From CBDCXF01 sp965223755 (GTDB taxonomy: Bacteria > Acidobacteriota > Thermoanaerobaculia > Multivoradales > JAHEKO01), in NCBI GenBank assembly GCA_965223755.1, contig CBDCXF010000001.1, positions 124,001-188,000 on the forward strand: a DNA stretch of 64,000 bases, read 5' to 3'. A program made the translations under genes and the position numbers. Below, piece after piece: positions 18,895 to 26,794 of this stretch (positions within the stretch are counted from its first letter, which is position 1; the number at the start of each line of letters is the position of its first letter). The notes below the pieces were generated by a model. The model made no database searches. It saw only the letters and a list, made by a program, of their open reading frames with translations, and had not been told where the DNA came from.

Positions 18895-19038
18895 ATGCTC
18901 GAAGGTAGAACTGCGTTTGTCACTGATGGCAGCGGCGGCGTCGGGCTGACGATCGCCAGAAGGCTGGCCCGAGAAGGCGTCCGTGTGGTGCTCGTGGCGG
19001 CCGCCTACGGCCTGCCGCGATCGAATTCGGAGGCCTAG
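18895..19038 (+). pseudogene. Short-chain dehydrogenase/reductase N-terminal stub
   Basis: A 47-codon frame starting MLEGRTAFVTDGSGGVGL, clearly the NAD(P)-binding beta-alpha-beta start of an SDR (family length about 250). The first Gly of the TGxxxGxG motif is Asp here. After about 34 residues similarity ends and the frame runs into a stop that abuts the next gene. It lies directly after the acetone-carboxylase remnant and is probably part of the same decay event. Confidence 0.6.
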
Positions 19039-20586
19039 GTGCGGCTTGTCGACTATCTCGACAGAGGCGCGAGTTACGGCGGCGATCGGCCCTGCCTGAG
19101 CGTTGGCGATGACATCTGGAGTTATCGTCACGTACAGCTCTTGACCTATCGCCTGGCGCGCGCTCTGGCGCGTGATGGTCTTTCCCAAGGAGTTTCGGTG
19201 GCCGTTCTGTCACCCAACGATCCGCTCGCGTTTGCTTGCGTTTTGTCGATTTCCCGCGCCAGCGCCGTTTGGTGTCCGATCAATCCGCGCGCCGCGGCTG
19301 CGGAGAACCGCGACGTTCTCAACGCATTCGACTGCCGTTGCCTCATCTTTCACAGTTCGTTCCAAGACTTGGTCGCCGATATTCGCGACCAACTCCCCAA
19401 GCTCGACGTGCTCGTATGCCTCGATCGCAGTCTCGACTTCGCACCATCGCTGCACGAGTGGACGACCGGGTTGTCGCAAGATCCGTTTGAAATAGATGGC
19501 AACGAAGCCGATAACGGGAGCCAAGACCTGGCTTTGATCGCGGGCACCGGTGGCACGACCGGCCGACCCAAGGGGGTGATGCTCACCAACCAGAACTTGG
19601 AAACCATGACCGCTCTGACGTTGATCGGTTTTCCTTTCCAGGGCACGCCGTGCTACCTGGCGTTGGCCCCCATGACGCACGCCGCCGGGGTTTTGTGTTT
19701 TCCGATCCTGGCACTGGGTGGCCGCGTTGTGATCATGCCCAAGCCGGACTTTGGCGAGTTTTTGGCGGCGATCGAACGCCACCGGGTCACCCATACATTC
19801 CTACCTCCGACGGCTATCTATGTGTTGCTCGATCACCCAGCCTTGAGCACCACCGATCTCTCCTCTCTGCAATGCTTTTGGTACGGCGCGGCGCCGATTT
19901 CTCCCAGTCGGTTGGAAGAGGCGTTTGAGAAAATCGGACCGGTGATGGGCCAGTTTTTCGGTCAGACCGAAGCGCCGATGACGATTACCACCATGCGGCC
20001 CGAGGACTACTTCGACGACGCCGGGACTCTCGATCCCCAACGCTTGGCCTCGGCAGGGCGAGCGACTCCGTTGGTGCGGGTGGCGATCATGGACGAACAG
20101 GGGCGCCAACTCAGTGTTGGCGAACGCGGCGAGATCGTGGTGCGGGGCTCGTTGGTGATGCGCGGCTACTACCGCGATGACGAGGCCACCAGGGCCGCTT
20201 CTCGTTTCGGCTGGCACCACACCGGCGATATCGGATATTTCGATGACGAGGGGTATCTTTACGTGGTTGACCGCACCAAGGACATGATCATCAGCGGCGG
20301 GTTCAACGTCTATTCGATCGAAGTCGAGCAGGCGTTGATGCAGCACACCGCCGTTCAAGACTGCGCGGTGGTTGGACTGCCGCATGAGAAATGGGGAGAA
20401 CAGGTGACGGCGGTGGTACAGCTCTATCCAGGCCGCAACGCTTCAGCCGAGGCATTGATTGCTTTCGCCAAGAGTCGCATTGGCAGCGTTAAGGCGCCAA
20501 AACAACTCGAGCTGTGGCAAGATCTACCGCGCTCAAAAGTCGGCAAGGTGCTGAAGAGTGAGATCCGCCAGCGCCTGATGTCATGA
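19039..20586 (+). CDS. AMP-dependent acyl-CoA synthetase/ligase
   Basis: A 515-residue ANL-superfamily enzyme that would activate a carboxylic acid to its CoA thioester via an acyl-adenylate. The P-loop is GTGGTTGRPKGV (169-180), the A5-type motif is GQFFGQTEAP, the A7/A8 hinge region is HTGDIGYFDDEGY and RTKDMIISGG, and the C-terminal catalytic Lys is in SKVGKVLK (Lys503). The GTG start follows the SDR stub stop immediately, with GGAGG five bases upstream. As the only intact enzyme in the operon it may prepare or salvage the molecule moved by the pump. Acid specificity is unknown. Confidence 0.93.
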   Translation: MRLVDYLDRGASYGGDRPCLSVGDDIWSYRHVQLLTYRLARALARDGLSQGVSVAVLSPNDPLAFACVLSISRASAVWCPINPRAAAAENRDVLNAFDCRCLIFHSSFQDLVADIRDQLPKLDVLVCLDRSLDFAPSLHEWTTGLSQDPFEIDGNEADNGSQDLALIAGTGGTTGRPKGVMLTNQNLETMTALTLIGFPFQGTPCYLALAPMTHAAGVLCFPILALGGRVVIMPKPDFGEFLAAIERHRVTHTFLPPTAIYVLLDHPALSTTDLSSLQCFWYGAAPISPSRLEEAFEKIGPVMGQFFGQTEAPMTITTMRPEDYFDDAGTLDPQRLASAGRATPLVRVAIMDEQGRQLSVGERGEIVVRGSLVMRGYYRDDEATRAASRFGWHHTGDIGYFDDEGYLYVVDRTKDMIISGGFNVYSIEVEQALMQHTAVQDCAVVGLPHEKWGEQVTAVVQLYPGRNASAEALIAFAKSRIGSVKAPKQLELWQDLPRSKVGKVLKSEIRQRLMS

Positions 20587-20644
20587 TCGGCGAGTTTGAG
20601 ATCATCGGTGCCGGCGAGGTGAGGCGGAGCGCGATCGAAGAAAG

Positions 20645-21298
20645 ATGACGTTAGCTAAATCACGTGCCAACGAGCTACTCGACGTGCTCGAAGAACACAT
20701 ATTGCGGGAAGGTTTCCACAAGCTCACGGTCAGTGACATGGCATCTTTGCTGCGCTGCTCGCGGCGCACACTCTACGAACTTGCGGCCAGCCGCGATGCC
20801 TTGATTTTGTTGGTCCTGGATCGGCTTTTTACCGCCATTCGTGACGACGCCGCCGAGGCGGTGGCTTCGACCGCCGACGTCAAGGAAAAAATCTACCTGT
20901 ACCTTCGCGCTGGCGCTATCGCTTCTCGCCGCGGCTCGCCGATCTTCGTCAGTGACGTGGCCGATTGGGAGCCCGGTCGAGCGGTATGGCGTGAACACGT
21001 CCGGCTGCGCGCCACCGGCCTTGAGGCTTTGGTCCACGAAGGAATCGAGCAGGGCGTTTTTCGCCCGGTCCATGCCTACCTCGTCAGTGAATTGGTGATC
21101 GCTATGGCGCGACGCCTGCGCGATCCTGAGTTCTACGTCCACACCGACATCGATCTCGGCAAAGCGTTCAGCGAGTTCTATTCCATTCTGCTGCATGGAA
21201 TCGTGCGATCCGAGACCGCAGAGCTGAGCCGCTGGCACCGCGATCACGAGCGGTTTCGCGGCAAAGAAGGGGGCGAGGACCGCCCCAATCTGCATTGA
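20645..21298 (+). CDS. TetR-family transcriptional regulator
   Basis: 217 residues. The N-terminal DNA-binding domain spans about residues 1-55, with the helix-turn-helix in LTVSDMASLLRCSRRTLYEL. The C-terminal ligand-binding part (about 60-200) is all-helical and not recognisable to a subfamily. It is the last gene of the plus-strand string that begins with the MMPL pump, starting 58 bases after the ligase stop, so it is a candidate autoregulator of that operon acting at the palindromes near 10.33 kb. Confidence 0.88.
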   Translation: MTLAKSRANELLDVLEEHILREGFHKLTVSDMASLLRCSRRTLYELAASRDALILLVLDRLFTAIRDDAAEAVASTADVKEKIYLYLRAGAIASRRGSPIFVSDVADWEPGRAVWREHVRLRATGLEALVHEGIEQGVFRPVHAYLVSELVIAMARRLRDPEFYVHTDIDLGKAFSEFYSILLHGIVRSETAELSRWHRDHERFRGKEGGEDRPNLH

Positions 21299-21570
21299 CG
21301 AAGGTCGCCCGCACATTGAAACAAAAAGAGGTCTTTCTACGCGCCCGTCGGTCGGCTCTCCGAATTTCAGAACGCGCAAGAATGCTGGGCGAAACAAGCT
21401 GCCAGGTGCGGGCGAAGCCGAGCGCGATCAGTTTCCTTTGACGCCGGAGAACCTGGACATCGCCGGCGGCTGAACGTCGTCGACTAGCTCCGTATCGCGA
21501 AGGGACTACGCGATGCCTTGTAAGGCTGCACGGCGACAGCCGGCGTTATCTTTCGGGATCGCCAACACCG

Positions 21571-22878
21571 TTACTGAGCCAACACTTTGGCAATCAGTTT
21601 TTTGTGGCGGTCAATGAAGCGTTGCAAGGCGCGCTGCGCTTTGGAGTAATGTCGTTCCGTCATCGGCAGCGACAGAAAAAAGTCTCCTCGACCGCAGATC
21701 AAGATGCCGTCCAGCAGCATTTCCATGTGCAGGAGCGGCCTCAGCGAAAGGCATCCCGAACTGATGCCAGCTCTTTTCGTCACGGGTTGGGTTGTGAAGT
21801 GGATGGCGAAGATGGAACCTAGTCCGTTGCAGTGCATGGGCACGGCGTCGGCCGCGAACAGATCGTTGAGCGAGAGGCGGAAGGCCTCCGAAGTGTCGAA
21901 AAACTGGGCCGCCCGCTCAGGCGTGTAGATCTCGCCCATAGCGGCGATGCCGGCGGCCATCGAGCACACGTTGTTGTTGAAAGTGCCGGCGTGGTTCCAC
22001 GCCCCCTCTTCCTTGGGGTTGTAGCAGGCCATGATCTCGGCGCGTCCGCCGAAAGCTCCGGTGGGAAGGCCGCCGGCGATGAACTTTCCCATCGTCGTGA
22101 GGTCCGGCTCAACGCCGAGTAGGCCTTGCATCCCCCCCGGACCGAGCCGGGAGGTCTTGACCTCATCAAAAATCAGCAGCGCACCGAGCTCCTGGGTGCT
22201 TCGCCGCAGCATGCTCATGAATTCCAGATCGGCGCAGATATTGCCGCCGGCTCCCAAGATCGGCTCAATCAACACGGCAGCGAGTTGATCGCCTGTTTCC
22301 CGCAGCAGCTCTTCCGTTCCCTGGGTGTCGTTGTATTCGGCGACAACGAACTCAAAGGGTGCGTTGAAGACCGAGTTGCCGTTGGGAAACTTGAGCACGC
22401 CGCCATGGTAGGCGCCATTGAAGACTAGGATCTTGTCGCGTCCGGTCAGGATTCTCGCGGTGGACAGCGCGAGGAGATTAGCTTCGGTACCGGAGTTGCA
22501 AAAACGAACCTGCTCAAGCGAGGAGAATCGCGAACACAGGATGCTCGCCAGTTCGCGCTCGTATCGCGTCGGGGCACCCATGACCACGCCTTGTTCGAGA
22601 GCTTCGCGGATCGCAGACTTGATTACCGGGTCGGAATGTCCGAATAGGCCGGCCGAGTACTCGCCGACAAAGTCGACATAACGATGGCCGTCAAGGTCTA
22701 CGAGCTCTGCCCCTTCGCCGCGCACCATGGTTAGCGGAAACGGGTCGTAGTGGAGCACACTGCGCGTATTGCCACCGGGCATGTGCTGTTCGGCGGCGAG
22801 GTCGGCCGCCTGACTCAGCGGGTTGGCCGCCGCATAGCGAGCTCGGGCGTCCTCGATGGCGTGCTTCAAGGCTTGCAT
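21571..22878 (-). CDS. Class III PLP aminotransferase, beta-transaminase type
   Basis: 435 residues, a GSA-aminomutase-like fold-type I enzyme. From memory it resembles Variovorax beta-phenylalanine aminotransferase closely along its whole length: MPGGNTRSVL with Arg39 at the carboxylate-binding position, FCNSGTEANLLAL, IFDEVKTSRL, TMGKFIAGG with Schiff-base Lys265, AGTFNNNV, and a C-terminal GRGDFFLSLPM with Arg397. These two arginines are those assigned to substrate carboxylate binding in that enzyme. It would convert a beta-amino acid to a beta-keto acid. It is the third gene of the scoA-scoB unit, 36 bp after scoB. Confidence 0.9.
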   Translation of the reverse strand: MQALKHAIEDARARYAAANPLSQAADLAAEQHMPGGNTRSVLHYDPFPLTMVRGEGAELVDLDGHRYVDFVGEYSAGLFGHSDPVIKSAIREALEQGVVMGAPTRYERELASILCSRFSSLEQVRFCNSGTEANLLALSTARILTGRDKILVFNGAYHGGVLKFPNGNSVFNAPFEFVVAEYNDTQGTEELLRETGDQLAAVLIEPILGAGGNICADLEFMSMLRRSTQELGALLIFDEVKTSRLGPGGMQGLLGVEPDLTTMGKFIAGGLPTGAFGGRAEIMACYNPKEEGAWNHAGTFNNNVCSMAAGIAAMGEIYTPERAAQFFDTSEAFRLSLNDLFAADAVPMHCNGLGSIFAIHFTTQPVTKRAGISSGCLSLRPLLHMEMLLDGILICGRGDFFLSLPMTERHYSKAQRALQRFIDRHKKLIAKVLAQ

Positions 22879-22914
22879 GGGCCCAATTTGACAGTCCGTG
22901 GTGGGTTGGGTCCT

Positions 22915-23623
22915 TCAGCCTGCCGGGAGGATTGGCGCCCCGGTCTGGCGCTCGACTTCGTCGAAGGTGACTCCAGGGGCCAACTCTGCGACTTGGAATC
23001 CCTCGGTGGTGACGTCGACGACGGCGAGGTTGGTGAAGATCCGCGACACCACTCCCGGCCCAGTGAGCGGGTAGGTGCAACGCTCGACGAGCTTGGGGTC
23101 CCCGTGCTTGGTGGTGTGCTGGGTGATGACGAAAATGTTCTTGACGCCCTGCACCAAATCCATCGCCCCGCCCACCGCCGGAATGGCATCCGGTGCTCCA
23201 GTGGACCAGTTGGCGATGTCGCCATTGGCGGCCACCTGCATGGTGCCGAGGACGCAGACGTCGATGTGGCCTCCACGAATCATGCAGAAGCTATCGGCGT
23301 GATGGAAATACGCAGCTCCCGGCATAGCCGTGACGTATTTCTTCCCTGCGTTCATGAGATCGAGATCGAGTTCTTCCTCGCTCGGAGGCGGTCCCATGCC
23401 GAGCATAGCCGTTTTCGGTGTGGTAAATGAACTCTCTGCCTTCAGGGACGAACTTGGCCACCAGCTCCGGAATGCCGATGCCGAGGTTGACGTAGGAGCC
23501 ATTGGGAATGTCCTGGGCGGCCCTGGCGGCCATCTCTTCCCGGCTCCATCCAAGGTTGGTCGGGGAGTTGGCCGGGGAGTTGGTCGGGGAGTTTGCCGGT
23601 GGGTTTGCGGGCGTGGGGCTCAT
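22915..23623 (-). pseudogene. scoB: 3-oxoacid CoA-transferase subunit B, frameshifted
   Basis: Translation starts at the ATG overlapping the scoA stop (ATGA) with AAGGAG upstream. One frame gives a low-complexity leader, then GSYVNLGIGIPELVAKFVPE and YHTENG, which holds the catalytic Glu. One base later the family sequence continues in another frame as MLGMGPPPSEEELDLDLMN through to GAPILPAG. A single extra base at 23407 explains the switch; removing it restores a full-length subunit of about 235 residues. Unless it is an assembly error, the gene is inactive. It forms a transcription unit with scoA and the beta-transaminase. Confidence 0.8.
23558..23611 (-). repeat. Four-copy 12-bp tandem repeat in scoB leader
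   Basis: Read on the minus strand, the unit AACTCCCCGNCC recurs in about four slightly varied copies and encodes NPPA-NSPT-NSPA-NSPT directly after the scoB start. CoA-transferase B subunits do not normally carry such an extension. Replication slippage is the likely origin. Confidence 0.6.
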
Positions 23624-24330
23624 GGGTAGCTCTCTCCTTGGGCGATCAGAGTGTCCTCGTGAACCGGATCCGAAATCTCGACTAAGCGATCGACAAAAAT
23701 GCTCGGTGTGATGACGCGCTCGGGATCGATTTCGCCGGGGGAGACGAGCTTTTTTGTCTGGACAATGGTCGTTGTGGCGGCCATGCACATCAGCGGGCTG
23801 AAATTGCGGGCGGTCTTGTTGTAGGTGAGGTTGCCAAGCTGGTCGGCAACCTCACACTTGATCAAGGCAAAGTCAGCCTTGAGCCAGGGCTCCATGACGT
23901 AGGGTCGGCCGTCGAACTCGCGCGTCTCTTTACCTTCCGCCAACACCGTGCCCACGGTCGTCGGCGTGTAGAAGGCCGGAATTCCCGCGCCGGCGGCGCG
24001 AATGCGCTCGGCGAGAGTTCCTTGCGGCACCAGTTCAAGCTCAATGCGCCCTCGCTTGTAGAGGCTCGGGAACACCCTGGATTGGCTCGACTTGGGAAAC
24101 GAGCAGATCATCTTGGCGACCTGACCATTGCCGATGAGAGCGGCAAGACCGACCTCGCCGTTGCCGGTGTTGTTGTTGATGACGGTCAGGTTCTCGGCTC
24201 CCTGGTCGATGAGCGCGTGCAGCAGCTCGATCGGGCTGCCAGAGGCGCCAAACCCGCCCACCATGACGGTCGCTCCGTCAGGGATATCGGCGACGGCGCT
24301 TGCTGCTGAGGGAACTTGCTTGTTGATCAC
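23620..24330 (-). CDS. scoA: 3-oxoacid CoA-transferase subunit A
   Basis: A 236-residue CoA-transferase alpha subunit. The start is the GTG at 24328-24330, with AGGAGG four bases upstream; a TTG five codons earlier is less likely. Hallmarks are the CoA-loop motif VGGFGASGSP, INNNTGNG, the oxyanion-region stretch FYTPTTVGTVLAEGKE and CEVADQLGNLTYNKTARNF. The partner B subunit overlaps by four bases but is frameshifted. In context it would transfer CoA from succinyl- or acetyl-CoA to a beta-keto acid produced by the downstream transaminase. Confidence 0.93.
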   Translation of the reverse strand: MINKQVPSAASAVADIPDGATVMVGGFGASGSPIELLHALIDQGAENLTVINNNTGNGEVGLAALIGNGQVAKMICSFPKSSQSRVFPSLYKRGRIELELVPQGTLAERIRAAGAGIPAFYTPTTVGTVLAEGKETREFDGRPYVMEPWLKADFALIKCEVADQLGNLTYNKTARNFSPLMCMAATTTIVQTKKLVSPGEIDPERVITPSIFVDRLVEISDPVHEDTLIAQGESYP

Positions 24331-24549
24331 ATCGCCTCCTCGCAAGATGGAAAACTACAGGAAGTTTCCGCCCGTTTATAGCCTCTTTGTCGAGGAGGTT
24401 GCCGGAATTTCTATGTTCGACGGTTCGGATCTTTCTGCCAGCGCTCGACGCTGGGCTAATGTACTTTTGTTGACTATGATGGCCGCTACCTGCCTCTCCT
24501 AATGCGAGGTCCAGGTTCAGCGAACCAACCGAAATAGGCGTAGCAAGAC

Positions 24550-26004
24550 ATGGGCAAGTACGTTGCGAGCGAGCGGGAAAGGGCGTTCGTGGAAACGATC
24601 GAAAACCCGAAGTATGACCGCGAGATCATTAGCGGCCTGAACCCGTTTTTTCACGACAAGGCGCCGGAGGACATCAAGAGCTTCTATTCGGCGGAGGAAC
24701 TGGATGCGCTCGTCACCTTGCGCGGCACCGAGCGCGATGTCGAGGAACGCATGCCGGTGAAGATGACTCGGCACTTTTTCGAGATGGCGAAGATGAGCGA
24801 GCCGTTGCGGCGCATCATCAAGGCCAGCCCGGACGAAACCCTTAATCTTGCCGGGTCGGAAGATCCCGGTCATCAGATGGATTTCGCACCCGTCGAGGGG
24901 ATGTTGCACAAGTACGAAATGGGCTTGCTCTATGTCGTTTCGACTTGCTCGGCACATTGCCGCTTTTGCTATCGCGAGGAACTGATCGCGCAGAAAGAAG
25001 TCGAGCGCCAGGATGGCACCGTCGCTCGCAAGGGCTTGGCCAAGATTCCGGAGGTCGTCGCTTACGTCCGCGCTCACAACAAGACGGTGGCTGAAAACGG
25101 AGGTCGCCACCCCAAAACCGGACGTGAAAAACTGCGCGAAGTTCTACTTTCCGGCGGGGATCCGATGGTACTGCCGAACCGAAAGATCGGAGAATGGCTG
25201 GCTTCCCTGGCCGAAGCCGGCGTCGAGTCGATCCGGCTCGGCACCAAAGAGATGGCTTTTCACCCGCGGCGATTCGACGACGCATTTCTGGCCATGCTCG
25301 ATAACTTCCACCGGACCTATCCCGATATCGGCTTCCGCTTGATGATCCATTTCAACCATCCCGATGAGTTTCTCCTCAAGGCGCCGGACGGCTCCTACCA
25401 AGAGAACCCCAATGGCTCGCTCAAGTTTCACCCGGACACCAAACGTGCTCTCGAGGGAGTGACGTCGCGGGGTTGGGTGCAAGTAGAAAATCAGGCGCCG
25501 ATCATCCGCGGCATCAACGCCGATCCGGACGCCTTGAGACTGATGCAGAGAGCCTTGTATCGAGTCGGCGTCAGCAACCACTACTTTTTCTGCGGTCGGG
25601 ACATCGTTGCCTACCAGGCATTCAACGTTCCGATTGAAACTGCCTGGCAGACCTTGAATGAGTCGCAGAAGGGGCTGTCCGGAGTTGAGACCCACGCGCG
25701 GCTGTCGATCACCCACTACAAAGGCAAAACGGAAGTATCGGCGGTGACCAATGAACCCATCCCCGGAGTTCCCGGCACCGAAAACGGATTCCTCGTTTTT
25801 AAAATCCTGCGCAACGCGCTGGACGCACCGGATCGCGGCAAGGTCTGCATAGTCGGACGCAACCCTGAAGCCCTCTGGTTTGATGATTATGAGGACCGCG
25901 TCATCTTCGATGAGGCCGGTCTCTACGACTATGGGCGAGTTGAAAACGAAACGGTTAAAGAGGCCGTTGAGAGTGTCGCGGCAGCCGGATCTTCCGCCGG
26001 CTAG
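24550..26004 (+). CDS. KamA-family radical-SAM aminomutase
   Basis: 484 residues. The radical-SAM cluster motif is CSAHCRFC (Cys133, Cys137, Cys140), preceded by YEMGLLYVVST and followed by LLSGGDPMVLP (199-209), the aminomutase form of the SAM-binding GGD motif. The KamA-typical NQAPIIRGINADPDALRLMQ segment is present (314 onward). The PLP-lysine motif PGGGGK of lysine 2,3-aminomutase is not found; the corresponding region reads SITHYKGKTEV, so Lys391 or Lys393 may take that role. It would move an alpha-amino group to the beta carbon. Divergent from scoA-scoB-transaminase across 219 bp. Substrate unknown. Confidence 0.88.
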   Translation: MGKYVASERERAFVETIENPKYDREIISGLNPFFHDKAPEDIKSFYSAEELDALVTLRGTERDVEERMPVKMTRHFFEMAKMSEPLRRIIKASPDETLNLAGSEDPGHQMDFAPVEGMLHKYEMGLLYVVSTCSAHCRFCYREELIAQKEVERQDGTVARKGLAKIPEVVAYVRAHNKTVAENGGRHPKTGREKLREVLLSGGDPMVLPNRKIGEWLASLAEAGVESIRLGTKEMAFHPRRFDDAFLAMLDNFHRTYPDIGFRLMIHFNHPDEFLLKAPDGSYQENPNGSLKFHPDTKRALEGVTSRGWVQVENQAPIIRGINADPDALRLMQRALYRVGVSNHYFFCGRDIVAYQAFNVPIETAWQTLNESQKGLSGVETHARLSITHYKGKTEVSAVTNEPIPGVPGTENGFLVFKILRNALDAPDRGKVCIVGRNPEALWFDDYEDRVIFDEAGLYDYGRVENETVKEAVESVAAAGSSAG

Positions 26005-26015
26005 GAAGACAGTCG

Positions 26016-26210
26016 ATGAAACTTGGAGCGTTTTCAGTCAGTTTGGCGGGGAACCATCTGGGGGCATCTCAAGCCTTCTACCGGAAGTTCGGTTTTGAGG
26101 TCTTTCACGGCGACGCCGATCAAGGGTGGCTGATCCTCAAAAACGGGGCTTCGTCAGGCCTGCTCTGTCGAGTCTGCTCCGTCAAGTCTAGCGCCACAGA
26201 CGGCTGGTGA
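26016..26210 (+). pseudogene. Truncated glyoxalase/VOC-superfamily gene
   Basis: The first 47 residues (MKLGAFSVSLAGNHLGASQ, FYRKFGFEVFHGD, WLILKNG) match the start of a VOC domain, normally about 125 residues. The remaining 17 residues are unrelated and end at a stop, with no continuation in other frames that I can see. It starts 12 bp after the aminomutase stop. Confidence 0.55.
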
Positions 26211-26223
26211 GTCGAGCGCCTCT

Positions 26224-26679
26224 CTACGCTTCCTTCTTGCTGCGGCCCCCGAGGCAGGCACCGACAGCACCGATCAAGGGAATCGTCCACACGTACCAGG
26301 CGGGATTTTTCGCCACCGCACCGGCTTCGAAGAACGTCAGCTCGGCGACCGGCTTGTCGATGCCGGCTCGCGCCACGCGCTTTTCGTAAGAACTTTCAGC
26401 GGTGATTGCAGCATAGAGGCCGAGGGCCAGAATCGCGCCGATAAGGATGTAGACGGCGAGCCTGGTCTGGCCGATCTTGTGTGCCAGCCAGCCGCCGAGA
26501 AAAGCAGCAACGAAGCCAAAGACGATGTTGGAAAGGGTCCAAGTAGTCGATGGATAGGGGCCGTCGCCAGCGAAGGAGCCCTGAGCTCCCAAAACACTCC
26601 AAGTTACAAACAAACTGAGAATGACGATCGCCACCATGGCGACGTATCCGACCACTGCTCCCACGATGTTGCGCAACAT
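26224..26679 (-). CDS. Small four-helix membrane protein, unknown function
   Basis: 151 residues with hydrophobic helices at about 4-29, 50-68, 72-93 and 125-145, and a polar C terminus (GRSKKEA). The start is well supported by a complete AAGGAGGT sequence 5 bases upstream. No family recognised. It stands alone between the plus-strand VOC stub and the plus-strand DUF885 gene. Confidence 0.75.
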   Translation of the reverse strand: MLRNIVGAVVGYVAMVAIVILSLFVTWSVLGAQGSFAGDGPYPSTTWTLSNIVFGFVAAFLGGWLAHKIGQTRLAVYILIGAILALGLYAAITAESSYEKRVARAGIDKPVAELTFFEAGAVAKNPAWYVWTIPLIGAVGACLGGRSKKEA

Positions 26680-26794
26680 GCTGACCTCCTTCTTTTTTTG
26701 AGAACCTAGAAGACTCCTTGTCGTTTATACGGCAGGAGCTGCAGCGAGTTATCCCACTACGGCGCTGATATCTTCGCCGCTGAGGAGAATAACA

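Noticed and set aside
21350..21473. A coding-like tail (ERDQFPLTPENLDIAGG-stop) in the gap between TetR and transaminase genes
   Set aside because: No start, no recognised family and only about 40 codons; possibly another remnant but not supportable.
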